DNA of 64,000 nucleotides, from the NCBI GenBank assembly GCA_014904845.1, contig MU119218.1, positions 120,774-184,773 on the forward strand, given 5' to 3'. Shown here in pieces: positions 1 through 10,422 of this stretch. The notes below the pieces were generated by a model that saw only the letters and a program-made list of their open reading frames with translations, made no database searches and was not told where the DNA came from. The translations under genes were made by a program, and so were the position numbers. Position 1 is the stretch's first letter, and each line of letters opens with the position of its first letter. This stretch comes from Acephala macrosclerotiorum. Lineage: Eukaryota > Ascomycota > Leotiomycetes > Helotiales > Mollisiaceae.

Positions 1-255
1 AACGACAACACTAGCTTAGTTTTATACTATTATAATATGTTATATTTAAAAACTTTAATTATAATTATATTTATTTTATAATATTTATTATTTTACTAAT
101 TTTTTTACTAATTTTTTTACTAATTTTTTTTAAATTAAATTTGAATAAATATATTTATATTTTTATACAATTTATGCATCCTCCATGGGGGCCCCACAAA
201 ACCCATGGAGGATCCGTGGGTGGAGGACTAATATATTTTCGCCCCATAAGGACCC
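1..255. repeat. AT-rich block with tandem and inverted repeats
   Basis: The first 150 bases are almost pure A/T. Around positions 92-131 a short unit (a run of T followed by actaat) is repeated about three times. A hairpin follows, with perfect 12-bp arms at 178-189 and 202-213 (arm atcctccatggg). The motif gtgggtggagg occurs at 216-226 and again near 255-264. This block sits directly against the helicase remnant. It is probably the end of an AT-rich repeat or transposon that truncated that gene; the element itself is not recognisable. Confidence 0.6.
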
Positions 256-864
256 GTGGGTGGAGGGGAAATTTTAAAACTCCACCCCATGGGTCCCCCA
301 CGAGCAGCCTACCACAGTATCATTTTCTCTGGCTGGACAAGAACATTAGACCTCATTGAACGTCATCTCACGGAACGCAGTATTCTATTCAAAAGAATAG
401 ATGGATCTTCCTCCTTACCGCTTCGGAACAAGATCCTCAATGACTTTCGGAAAAACAGCCAAATTCGCATCTTAATGATGACCACGGGAACCGGAGCTGT
501 AGGGTATGCCTTCTTTTCACATTGATTTCCTTCTTGAACATATTTGATCACTTATTTGCTAAATTTATCAACCTCTAGGTTGAATCTAGCAGTTGCAAGT
601 CGCGTTCACATCTTTGAGCCTCAGTGGAACCCGATGGTTGAATCACAAGCGGTCGCTCGTGTCGTCAGGCTTGGTCAAAAGAAAAAGGTCGTTATAATAC
701 GCTATATTGTGGAAGGCACAGTAGAGCAGGCAAGCCACTCACATGCATGCAAACTAACTAAAGTAGACTAGCTGACTTTAAATAAGAACATGCGATCTCA
801 ACAACAACGAAAGTTAGCACTAGCAGATGTCGGGTGGAGCAATACGGCGGTCTGCAAGGAGTAG
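256..864 (+). pseudogene. 5'-truncated SNF2-family helicase C-terminal remnant
   Basis: Three exons (256-503, 579-729, 787-864) join in frame and encode the C-terminal RecA lobe of an SNF2-type ATPase. Visible motifs are FSGWTRTLDLI, the TGTGAVGLNL helicase motif V region, and FEPQWNP followed by a VVRLGQ variant of the usual HRLGQ arginine-finger motif. The end reads MRSQQQRKLALADVGW and then a stop. Intron 1 (504-578) is GT-AG. Intron 2 (730-786) is best read as GC-AG, with donor CAG/GCAAGC. The N-terminal lobe, Walker A and DEAH box are absent, replaced upstream by AT-rich repeat DNA, so this is a remnant. It is related to, but clearly diverged from, the intact SNF2 gene at 11376-14936. 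The residue preceding RLGQ is V instead of H, so it may come from the fungal SNF2 subfamily with degenerate motif VI. Confidence 0.75.
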
Positions 865-1198
865 TTTGAGCATTTTCATGTGCTTCCCACTTATCAACCA
901 GAATAGAGGTCTCCTTTGGTCAAAGTCTACTATATCTAGCTAGATTCTATTGTATCGGAGAAATTACAGAGGCGCGTTTATAAGGCGATTTAAACCAATA
1001 CATAATAAGTGGCAGAGAGGCGTGGTGATACAGAGAGGAGTTCGTTTAGAAGGAAGTTCGTGCTTCTCAAAGACTCGATATCCATCGATCGAAGTTACAG
1101 TTCGACGAGGCTTTGATGGAGATAGAAGGCAATGTTTTCAACCAGGCAGCCTCTATGTTCTCTTCCTTGGAAGAAGGAGCCCTCTCCTAGCCACATTA
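865..1198. other. spacer, nothing recognised
   Basis: Lies between the convergent ends of the helicase remnant and the Zn2Cys6 gene. I see no gene, repeat or terminator here beyond ordinary 3'-flank sequence. Confidence 0.5.
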
Positions 1199-4019
1199 TC
1201 ACGTCAAACTACCTGCAGTATCCAGCTCATCGGCGCGGCTCGAGCAATCGACACGAACGGCCTGGCCGGTAGGAGTACTTCCTATAGTCGGATCATCCAT
1301 CGCTACAAATGGAATTTGATTCATTTGTTCAATCCAGTACGTCGAATCGAACTCATCAATATTTGGAAACCCTGTGAGTTCGGAGGTTGGTGGAAAATGC
1401 ATCTGTGCTGGGAAATCGTGCGTGTGAAAGCCAGTTGGATGGAAGTCCTCAAAGCGGTTGTTGACATCAAACCCATTGACTTCGTGGAAGGTCTCTACCG
1501 GCTGCTGAGCAGGCTCCGGCACTTCGTTGGAGGGCTCAGGCAGAGGAGCGAGGAGATTGATTCTAGTGGCAGCTGCGTCCTGAAGTAGTTGATAGCAGTG
1601 TCGAAGAAGCTTGAGACTTGATCCAGTGATCGCGTTGTGGTCTTGAAGAATTTCCAACCGTTTGATGCCCTGTTGAAGACACACGTCCACCTTTCTTGAA
1701 AATTCACGATCGGTCGAAGGGTACATGATAGTCGTCGATGATAGGAAGAACCCAGCATCGATCGTGAAGAACGCAAGCCCGAACATTCTGTATTGATGCT
1801 TTTTGGTAATCTCGAAGATGCGCTGCTGTGAATCAAGGATGTTGATTGCAGCTTGAATAGCCGCTTTACGGCTCTTGGGAGACGTGTGGATGTGTGGTCG
1901 ATGTAGGGACAGCAAGAAAGAGGTTCCAGCATCGAAAACTTGTTCTCGTTGTCGCGGAATCCAGGGGAAACGAGCGTCCCAGGAAGTATCAGGATTTTGA
2001 GGCCTGAGGAACGCAGGTAGTGCATCCATCAAGGTCACTGCTTTCTCATGCAAAGCTTGAACGGACCCGTAATCTTTGGGGTTTCGCCTAGCCGCGCCGT
2101 TCGTCTTCATTTCATGGATGAGTTGCGAAGCTTTGTATCGAAACAGGTGTCCTGAGAATGGGTATGGTACTTCAACGTCCCCTGCCGAACGTATTGCCGT
2201 GGGAACAACGGTCGAAGGATCATCGGGAAAGTTGCAATCGATTGGAACTTGTATGTCACAATCGTCGACATTAATCATTCTTGGTCGCCCGAGCATCAGA
2301 GACATATGACTAGGTCTGTTAGTGAAATTGATTAGGGGCAAAAATAAGACTTGCCAGTCCCAGATGAAGAGGATCATCCAAAACCTTCTTCGATATTCAT
2401 CGTACCAAAGCCTGCTCAATGTCTCCGCAACAGTTCCGCTCTGATCGACTCTTGCTTGTCTGTGCATATTTGAGCTCTTGAGCTTGTCTTGAGGGAGGTG
2501 TCAGCTTTCATCATGATCTCTTCTCATTCTTAGTCTCACCTGATGGAATTGCTCAATGCGTGCCATGACTCGGTTCCTCGACCACAGTCTTTCAACCACA
2601 AAGACCTGGTGAGATCGTGCTGGACAGAAGTCATAGTGGGTCGATGTCGACCCAGAACATCCATGATCTCCATTCCTGTATCAAGTCAGTCTTATGATGC
2701 AGTGTAACGTCCTTCAAGACTATCTCGAAGCTCTTCTCCAAAAATTCAACATGTGACGGGTTTTCTTAGCCTGCTCTCGCGATTTGCTTTTCGCATAAAA
2801 TAGGAGGAGAGATGGACTAGTCCTGGACAATTGTACCTTGCCTACTATATTTCTCACTGATGTGGTTCCGTAAAGTCATATCTTCCACCTTGAGGAGTTT
2901 GATCGAAGCTGAATCCGGAGGCAAGAAATGCAGTGCGACAGCACAAATCTGAAAGAGTAAAGCCGGAAAGTAAAGCACATCTCTCGAAACATCCTTGAGC
3001 ATGGGTAACTTCGAGACAGCAGGTCCAGGACAAAGCTCCTGCCATGACTTATATAGCTGTCGAAGGTAGTAGAGCTCGAAAAAGCCGCTGTACCAATTCA
3101 ACTCAGACTGAAAGATCTCCGTCAAGTCTTCCACAACTGGTTTTGCAGGAAGTTCACAGACAAGACTCCAGAACTTGTCTTCCCATTGTTCTGGCTTCAC
3201 AGTCCCTCTTGCTATGTTGGCAAGGCCAAGCTGATCGGTCGCCTTTCTTTCAAGGAGCTATGATTTTCAGTAAGTGACAACGAAGAACCAGAAATGTCCT
3301 TTCGTACCTGGTGCTGCAGGTCCATGAACACATTGCTTCCTTTCAAAGGAGAATAGCCGATCTGCTCTGCGATGTCGATCTCTCGCGTGGATGTCGGAGA
3401 GACATTTTCTTGGTCTTGGAATGATGTTTCAACAGTGTGGACTTTTTTATCCTCTTCAGAACTCTTTCTTGATCTGCTTGTATGTTAATAACATGTCCCT
3501 ATCATCCTAGATAGAAGGAAAGGCCGTCTCGTGACCGCAAGTGGATAGAGAGCCAGGTGGATATAAATCATAGAAAAGGAGATGAAGTTTACCGAGGACC
3601 GACAACCGCATCACTGTATGAACAACGATTTGGAACATTTCGGGCGAGGCAGATATTGCACGGCTTTTGGCGGTCACACTAAAGAAATGTTAGACTATCG
3701 GGCCCGAAGAAAGAAGAATGGCGGGGTAAAATTGCACCTTCTGCTTCCTGCGATGACAGTCAGAACAGGTAGTAACTACTCGTCTTCTTTTTGCAGAAGC
3801 TGGACCGTCCATTTTCTGCAGAAAACTGCTATGGGGCGTCGAGGTAAGATAGAGAGAGCTTGGTGTCATGCAAGCTGCTGAAGTTTCGTCGTTGATGTCA
3901 GTCATATGAAAAAGAGGGGCAAGATTCGCAAGACTCGTACTCGGAAAGAGCTCGGTTGACGTCTCGCTTAGCTCAAAATTCTCCCCTTTTCCTCCCTTTT
4001 GAAGCATTTCTTTTATCAA
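1199..4019 (-). CDS. Zn2Cys6 fungal transcription factor (possible frameshift)
   Basis: Six exons on the minus strand: 3738-3905 (or from 4019), 3593-3678, 3308-3476, 2837-3257, 2540-2675, and 1199-2474 or 1199-2487. The N terminus holds a binuclear zinc cluster split by intron 1, with the spacing C-x2-C-x6-C-x5-C-x2-C-x8-C (CSDCHRRKQK then CDRQKPCNICLARN). A serine/acidic linker follows, then the fungal_trans domain (LWYDEYRRRFW, LGRPRMINVDDCD). The likely start is the ATG at 3905 (751 aa with the in-frame acceptor); an in-frame ATG at 4019 adds 38 residues. The acceptor that restores the conserved RQAQEL motif (exon from 2487) puts the rest of the protein one base out of frame. An acceptor 13 bases further on (2474) keeps the frame but drops the motif. 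The target genes cannot be read from sequence. The neighbouring M20 peptidase is one possible target, purely by position. Confidence 0.8.
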
Positions 4020-5546
4020 TTCGGTGTTTTTCTGTGTTGACTGATCGTTTCGTGGAAAAGCTGCCTAGAGGGAGGTATGCCTAGCTCTCATTCTTGCATT
4101 TTGGTGGCTATAGCTAACATTTGAACAACCCATCGTACATTCATTATTTCTAAGCGTGAACGGCTACCGTGAAGCAACCTCGCAACACCGCCTCATCTCA
4201 TGAGTCAGTCCCAAAATCCGTCCAGTTACGGCAATATCTCGGAATGAGCTCCTTGATTGCTCTGGAGCTATTGGCGGGGCCAAACTGGAGAACAAGCCAG
4301 CCAACCATGACAAGCTGAACCTCCACGTACCCTTCGAATTCCAAAGACGATGCGATGTATCCCGCGAGCTCCATTACTTCGATAAGGATATTGAGATCAC
4401 ACTCAAGCTCACCAAAGTCCTCATTGTCAAAATATCAATGTTTTCCTGGCCTGAAATACTTTCTTGGGTTTCGGCCGAAAGACGCCAAGACATCATCGGC
4501 CGATGAATGAGCTTGGAAGAATTTGAAATTCTGCACTTTACCGGATTTAGGATTTAAAGATCCAAAGTTGCTATGCTCTTGGTTCCGGCCACTTAAAGCG
4601 CTGTCCGGACTTTAGAGGTCGTACCACAAGGCTGCGTTGCCTTGCTAAGGAGATACTGATACCACTTCAGACCAACACAACTTGAGCTTTGCGTACGAAC
4701 TTAAAAGTATCCTTGCCCACTACGTACTCTAACGTGAAACGCAATTGAAACCTTTTTATCGAAAATATTCCGGACATTTTATAAATTCACCAAAAGAAAG
4801 ACACAACGTCAAACTTGTTAGACGCCAAATTCCAAAGTATCTTAAAAGTCAACTAGTCCAACCCATATCTCTATCTCGGAAGCTGACCGATACACCATCG
4901 ATATACAACATAAAAGGATGGCATAATTCCATGACCACAAGTAGACACTTACGACGTGCAACAGAAGTCAAGATTGGCGCCGATGATGGGATTCAGCAAG
5001 ATGCTACATCAAGCAAATCTACAATACACCTCTCGTTGGGCCTTCGTTGCGGGCCAGGACTTCGCAAGAAGACCGGAGCCGCGCAAGCAAGCCTCTATCG
5101 CAGATTTGGAGTCCGTGACTTTTCTCGGCCAACGGGATGAAAATGTGAGAGTACAAAATCCAGAAACACATACTGTCCGCTCTGCCAAATTTGAAATCTT
5201 GATTGATTGACAGCAAGGAAAGACCTCATTGTCAACAGTAGAGTTAGAAACTTGTCAGAACGCAACAGAAAGTGCAAATTGTCGATTTCAGACAACGAGT
5301 AGAGCTTCTCGAACCACTGATTAATCTCGTAGCTAGATTATCCACAATACCCATCGGTCCATCGGAAGCACGTTCCCTCTTCGAACATATGCAACAATAA
5401 CTTTAAAGTGGAATATTTCTCTAGGCACATGCACCACATGGATGCATGCCGGAGTTCAGCTTACCAACGTGCTGTTCGACCCGGTTCAAACAACCGTCAC
5501 TGAAAATCTTGAGTTTCTGAAAATCGCGCTTCATTCTAACTACAAT
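4020..5546. other. gene-poor spacer with one coding-like fragment
   Basis: No intact gene is visible. From about 4270 to 4507 one forward frame reads smoothly without stops (GAKLENKPANHDKLNLHV ... SWVSAERRQDIIGR, then TGA). It lacks a plausible start and looks like a decayed exon of an unrecognised protein. A 131-codon open frame at 4745-5140 is lysine/arginine-rich, has no recognisable domain and is probably not a gene. Confidence 0.35.
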
Positions 5547-6806
5547 TTACTTTGGTTTCAAGAACTCATATGCAATCAAAGTATGGATCTGAGCAACTTT
5601 GACAAGCTCATCAGCCATGACATATTCATCTGCAGCTCCCATACCGTACCCAGTGCATCCTACGACGACAGTCGGGATGCCAGCCATACGGTATAGCCTT
5701 GAATCTGATGCACCAACTCGCATATTAACGACGGAGCGTGTGCACCTATCCATGACTTGCTGAGATGCTGCTAAAGCTGATTGAACAAGGGGATGTGTTG
5801 GAGAGGTGTAAGTCGGCTCATGGCTCCTGATCATCCGCCAACTCACACCGGCCATAGCATCAAGACTCGTGTGAAGATGCTCCTCGACTCTTGCAACCGG
5901 AATACCTACTGGCAGTCGTATGTCGCCTTCGGCAGATGCTTCACTAGGCATGAGGTTGCGCAGCGTACCGCCACTGATAGTTCCAATGTTGACAGTGACA
6001 CGCTGAAGAGTTTGAGACTCACCTTCCCCAGCTGCAGCTTCTGATACATGACTTGCTGCCGCAATGGATTTGCTGACCTCGGGAGGTGCTTCCACAAGCA
6101 AGTTTTCAAGCCGCTCTACAGCATCCAAGGCCTTACGCAGACGGTCAATGGCGTTGATGCCTTTATGAACATGTGCGCCATGAGCGGAAACTCCTCTGGC
6201 TGTAATCTCAAACCAGCAGAACCCCTTCTCCCCAAATCTGACAACATTGGGCGAACCAACATCACCACAAACCATAGCATCACCCCCCGCAGCTCCGACA
6301 TTATCCAGCAGCCATTGGGTGCCTAGCGAACCCATACTCTCCTCATCTCCAGCGAGCGTGATAACTATCTCGCCCGACCACAAGTGTTTCTGCTCCGCCA
6401 GTATAGTCGCAGCCATGATCGATGCCGCAATCCCGCCTTTCATGTCTGACACCCCTCGGCCATACACTCGACCACCTTTCAATATGCCACCCAGAGGCGG
6501 GACTGTCCAATTGAGGTGTTCGCAGACCGGGTAGGTGTCCAAGTGTCCATTGAAGACAAGTCTTGGGCCTGGACGACCGCTTGAAATCCTAGCGACTATA
6601 TTGACAATACCCGGCGCCGTCTCATGCCGTGTGATCTCCGCTCCAGGAATCTTCCCTAGAAGATCTGCGGCAGTTTCCGCCACGAGTGTTGTGTCGCCTG
6701 GTGGATTTGGGGACGCCGCAGCCACGAGATGTTGGGTGGCTGAGATGATGTCCTGCTCTCGAAGGGAGACTTGACTCTTCAGTAGCGACTGACATGAATC
6801 TGCCAT
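5547..6806 (-). CDS. M20-family metallopeptidase (ArgE/DapE-like)
   Basis: A single-exon gene of 419 aa, starting at the ATG at 6806 (MADSCQSLL). An in-frame ATG at 6902 would add 32 unlikely residues. M20 enzymes are di-zinc amidohydrolases (acetylornithine deacetylase, succinyl-diaminopimelate desuccinylase, acylase types) and the substrate cannot be assigned here. The zinc and catalytic motifs are present: FNGHLDTYPV (first His and its catalytic Asp), GRGVSDMKGG (bridging Asp) and AGDEESMGS (catalytic and metal Glu pair). The lid/dimerisation domain follows (GEKGFCWFEITARG onward). The last metal motif reads GYGMGAADEYV, where many relatives have a His, so the second zinc site may differ. 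There is no signal peptide, so it is probably cytosolic. It is tail-to-tail with nothing obvious and is flanked by degraded loci. Confidence 0.85.
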   Translation of the reverse strand: MADSCQSLLKSQVSLREQDIISATQHLVAAASPNPPGDTTLVAETAADLLGKIPGAEITRHETAPGIVNIVARISSGRPGPRLVFNGHLDTYPVCEHLNWTVPPLGGILKGGRVYGRGVSDMKGGIAASIMAATILAEQKHLWSGEIVITLAGDEESMGSLGTQWLLDNVGAAGGDAMVCGDVGSPNVVRFGEKGFCWFEITARGVSAHGAHVHKGINAIDRLRKALDAVERLENLLVEAPPEVSKSIAAASHVSEAAAGEGESQTLQRVTVNIGTISGGTLRNLMPSEASAEGDIRLPVGIPVARVEEHLHTSLDAMAGVSWRMIRSHEPTYTSPTHPLVQSALAASQQVMDRCTRSVVNMRVGASDSRLYRMAGIPTVVVGCTGYGMGAADEYVMADELVKVAQIHTLIAYEFLKPK

Positions 6807-7876
6807 TCTGTCGGTTTTTTGACAAGTCAAGAAATCCGGAAAACAATTCGTTATCGGTGCTGCATTCTGCTCTCGCCTTGGTTCGAGGAAGCCCTTCAGC
6901 AAGCTAGCAACTCCGAAGCAGAATTGGCCGACAAATCAACCTGCGCCCGTCGCCGTCTTCTCCCGAGAATGTATGTCGACCATGTCAGAAAGGATTGTAG
7001 CTCCGCGAGATCCTTTTAAATATGTTCGAGGTCGTCAATTCCTACTGCATACGTTTGGAAGAGGGGTTGAGCTGTGCTTACTACAGGGCCTTTTAATTGC
7101 TAAGCGAGAGAAAATACGTCCAAATTCTGTCGAAATTCCGAGTGGTCTGCCCAATCACCTGTCCAGATCTTCTTTTTTTGGTCTGTAATTGGCCTGTACG
7201 TAGTATATCTCGTCTCCACACTAAGACCCCTGCTAGCGGATTCTTCAACGTCCTCCCACTTCTGAGACTGTTCCATACATACTTTTTCGCTAAAGCTCTA
7301 TTCCGAAGTCACAAAGCCAGTAAGAGATATGTCATCTCTTCCATTCTCTTCAAGTTCATTTATCTTCCTTTTCTTTCGACGGTCTCCAAGTGTTGAAATT
7401 GGTTGCACGGGGGAGTGTTGACATAAAATGCCAATTTTCCAGCTAAAGGGGCCATGATTACATGAAATTTCTATCAGAAGTGGGATAGCCAGAATAAGAG
7501 CCAATGGGTGAATATATTCTTATCTTCTGTTATTTAGATGTGCCTGTTATGCTATCTCGGCCCCATTTGCATTTTCAAGTTCTCTTCCACTTCCGAAGTT
7601 GGCGCAACCTGCTGCGCTTCTGGACCTCTACCTAGCTGTGGCACTCCGGAATTGATGATTAGATGCAGGATCAACAGTACAGTTTCACAAAGAAACGAAT
7701 ACATCCAAGGTGGGGTGACCTAGTCCAAGCGGACTGTGTACCATGAGTTGAATGGGCCTAGCTCCCGCAGAGTTGATATCATTCCCTTAGAGTGTATTCT
7801 GCCACACAATCGTCATCCATTGCTCCTTCAGTTCCATTAACTGCAGATCTTCCAGATTGTCATCACCTCAATCGTC
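6807..7876. other. spacer, nothing recognised
   Basis: About 1.07 kb between the divergently arranged peptidase and the permease pseudogene. It should contain both promoters. I see no further gene, repeat or RNA. Confidence 0.5.
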
Positions 7877-9430
7877 ATGGAATCTCGCAGAGAGCTCCAA
7901 ATGCCTCGTCGACAGAGCGCGAAAAGGCGTCCCCAGAAAGACCTACAGCCTCCCGAATCTAATCAAGATCGTGAAGCAAGATCTACGAATATCGACCAGT
8001 CACATGCTCTCAAACGCAAGCTCATAGCTCAGCATCTCTCCATAATAGCACTCGGAGGTGCCTTGGGGACTGGTCTCATTATTGACACTGGCCCAGCACT
8101 GGCACGGGGCAGTCCTGCTGCAATTCTGATAGCTTATGACTTCTTGGGTTTGTCGTATACTTGGTGTTACTGTAGGTGCTCTTGGAGAAATTGCAGCGTA
8201 GCTGCCAATGTCTAGCGGGTTTGCTGGGTATGCTTCGAGATACGTCGATCCTGCAATGGGCTTCGCACTTGGCTATTGGTGAGCCTTCCCAATGTCTCCA
8301 AGAAGCAGTCTCGCAAGCTTGCCAACGAATATTGACCCTGTAATGTCAATTATTGGTTCAAATATCTCATTCTTCCTCCGACTCAACTGACTACAGCTTC
8401 TCTGGTTTTACAATACTGGGTTCCTCGGGCGCAAGTCAATCCCGGCGTCTGGATTGCTATATTTCTTGTCGTCATTGTCCTATTCAACTTCTTTGGCGTG
8501 AAATTCTTCGGCGAATTGGAATTTTACCTCAGTGCTCTGAAGATTGTTATTGTCGTCGGACCCCTCGTTTTGTCTGTCGTCGTTGTCTCTGGAGGAGGCT
8601 AAATCACGAGGCCATAGGCTTCCGATATTGGTCAAATCGTGACGCCTTCAGCCACTTCATCCAAGGTAAACTCTACCTTACTCCGAAACGTACTTGAGTC
8701 CTTGAATTAATACGTATAACCAGAAGGTACCATGGGTCAGTTCTTTGCGTCAATTGCGGTCCTAATTTCGGCGGCATATGCCTGCTTGGGCACCGAACTT
8801 ATTGCCATAACCTTTGGTGAAACCGAGAACCCACGACGCAATATTCCTTGTGCAATCCGACTCACTTTCTATCGAATTACCGTTTTTGGTTTTCTGGCAT
8901 TTTTGAATGTCTCAACAGGTTCTGCTGAAGTCTTTCAATATTTTGTTAACGTGGTCACGATTTTTGAGATCCTGACTTGGATGTCCCTCCTTATAACACA
9001 CATCTGCTTTGTCCGTACTCGAAAAGTTCACCTCATATCCAACTCAATGATGGTGTACACCGCACCCTTCGGTCTATGGGGAACATATTTCGCTCTCGTC
9101 GTTTGCACCATCATCGCACTCTTCAAGAACTTCCACGTTTTCGTCAAGGGTAGTGTGACAGGTAGCGACTATGGAGATTTTGATTATAAGAGTTTCATTA
9201 CTGGATATCCTGGTATTCCGGTTTACGCAATTCTATTTGTGGGATTTAAGGATTTTAATAAGACGGAGTTTAGAAGGCCGGAGACAACGGATTTGTATGC
9301 GAGGAAGCAGGAGATTGATGATGAGGAAGCTGAGTTCCTTGAGCGGCGCACTTGCTTCATGGGCCTGGTGGGCCAAAGGGGTGGTATAGGTTTATTCCTT
9401 GGCTGTTTTGAGCGAGATTGGATGGTGTGA
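7877..9430 (+). pseudogene. broken amino-acid permease (DIP5/SAM3-like)
   Basis: Pieces of an APC-superfamily amino-acid permease are scattered over the frames. The start at 7877 runs through HALKRKLIAQHLSIIALGG and TM1 (GGALGTGLIIDTGPAL). After a frameshift near 8190 comes SSGFAGYASRYVDPAMGFAL, interrupted by TAG at 8199-8201. Next are QYWVPRAQVNPGVWIAIFLV and FFGVKFFGELEFYLS, then TAA at 8600 and another frameshift. The remainder starts at 8732 (AYACLGTELIAITFGETENP). After TM6 (about 8925) the sequence jumps to the region near TM9 (VFQYFVNVVTIFEILTWMS), so roughly 100 residues of the usual family length are missing. The intron acceptor expected before the NYWFKYL motif (about 8350) also lacks AG. 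With several independent lesions this is very unlikely to make a transporter. Confidence 0.85.
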
Positions 9431-9610
9431 TCGGGGTAGGATATTTGATGTACAACCTTCGAGTCATACTTTGGATTGAGAAGAAGTGAAAGGGATTATA
9501 AGTGCGAAGACAAATGTGAAAGCCAAGCGAGGTTGATAGGTAGGAGGTCATCAACTCATCTTCGCTTGCAAATTGCAGCTAAAAAAGGAGAGAGGTCAAA
9601 AGAATAATTT

Positions 9611-9754
9611 ATAGGCGGTTGGATTTGAACCATCGGCTCACGAGTAGAAACCGGAAGATGCTGCACCCTCCTCTGGGGTGATCTAATACTAGCCTCGGGG
9701 AGCTATCTAACACAGGATTTCTCGTACGCTTTGAGACCACTAAGCTATCTATAT
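9611..9754 (-). tRNA. tRNA-like Pol III unit 1 (insert in anticodon loop)
   Basis: On the minus strand, from 9754 to 9611, the cloverleaf parts are in order. The A box TAGCTTAGTGG lies in a D arm with GCTT/AAGC stem. The anticodon stem is TACGA (9722-9726) with TCGTG (9639-9643). The T arm GATGG-TTCAAAT-CCAAC has one mismatch. The 3' acceptor strand is CGCCTAT. A TTTT run follows at 9602-9598. Between the anticodon stem halves lie 78 nt instead of 7, i.e. an insert of about 71 nt. If spliced at the canonical 37/38 site the loop reads GAAATCC (AAT, with A instead of the universal T at position 33). The 3' side alone offers TTTCTAC (TCT). The 5' acceptor strand pairs poorly, so this copy may be degenerate. 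An alternative is a tRNA-derived SINE. Confidence 0.45.
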
Positions 9755-9932
9755 AGCACTCATGTACTTTATTTCAAGCCGAAGTGATTGCCAAATACCG
9801 CTCTGGCCTCGCTTCACGCAAAAAGGGGGAAGCAGCCGAGTCGACTGTTCAAGAACCTCCTTCACTTCACCAAAACACGAAACCGCCATCAAACCCCAAA
9901 AAAGCTTCTTCACAAGAAAAAAAGCAAGCTTT

Positions 9933-10076
9933 GGAGGCGGTTGGAATCGAACCAACGATCTTACGAGTCAATCTGTAGGCGCCTAAGCACTCGCTCTCCC
10001 ATCCGCTAGTATAATCCAATACAGGCCAAGGGAGTCAGAAGTTTCTCATGTGTGTTAACCTTTACACCACACCTCC
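9933..10076 (-). tRNA. tRNA-like Pol III unit 2 (insert in anticodon loop)
   Basis: On the minus strand, 10076 to 9933, the 5' acceptor GGAGGTG pairs with CGCCTCC (one G.U). The D arm has A box TGGTGTAAAGG and stem GTGT/ACAC. The anticodon stem is CATGA with TCGTA (four of five pairs). The T arm is perfect (GTTGG-TTCGATT-CCAAC) and contains an exact B box. A TTTTTTT terminator lies at 9923-9917. The unit is 144 nt, exactly as long as unit 1, and the insert of about 72 nt shares a stretch like GGCCTGTATTGGATTA with it. Canonical splicing would give loop GAAACTC (AAC), again with A at position 33. This is the best-paired copy apart from unit 3. It could be an unusual intron-containing tRNA or a SINE. 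Confidence 0.55.
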
Positions 10077-10422
10077 TTGTACATTAACGGTAAAAAGCAC
10101 ATACTTAAATCTATACAATGCACACAGAAGGGGAGTGAAACTTGCACCCGCGTCAAAGATCAACGCTCACTGCAGCAAAAAAAAGGGGAAGGAGAGACCT
10201 GCCGTCAACCGAGCATCATTGTTTAACGTTTGTAGGTATTGTTTAGCTTCTAAAAATTCAAAATTAACAATAGATCAAAGAATTCTGAACGGGAACATGA
10301 CTCTTAAGATTGTGTGAAGTTAACAGAGTTGAAGGGAACCCTCACTTACACTAGCAAAAGGGGCTTGGTTTCCGTTTGCTCTCCCTCACCAACTTCAAAC
10401 CCCCAAAAAGTAAACCAACGAT

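Noticed and set aside
1..140. possible telomere or centromere sequence
   Set aside because: AT-rich with short T-run repeats only; no TTAGGG-type telomere units and no long satellite are present.
950..1588. 212-codon open frame on the plus strand
   Set aside because: Antisense to the last exon of the Zn2Cys6 gene; composition is Arg/Gly-rich shadow coding.
9762..10009. short protein-like frames reading GIEPTI and ESNQRS
   Set aside because: These are the well-known spurious translations of tRNA-type sequence; they overlap tRNA-like unit 2.
10130..10165. a further tRNA T-arm-like sequence (minus strand, GGGTGCAAGTTTC)
   Set aside because: The stem does not pair and no matching A box or acceptor strand was found; too weak to list as a fifth copy.
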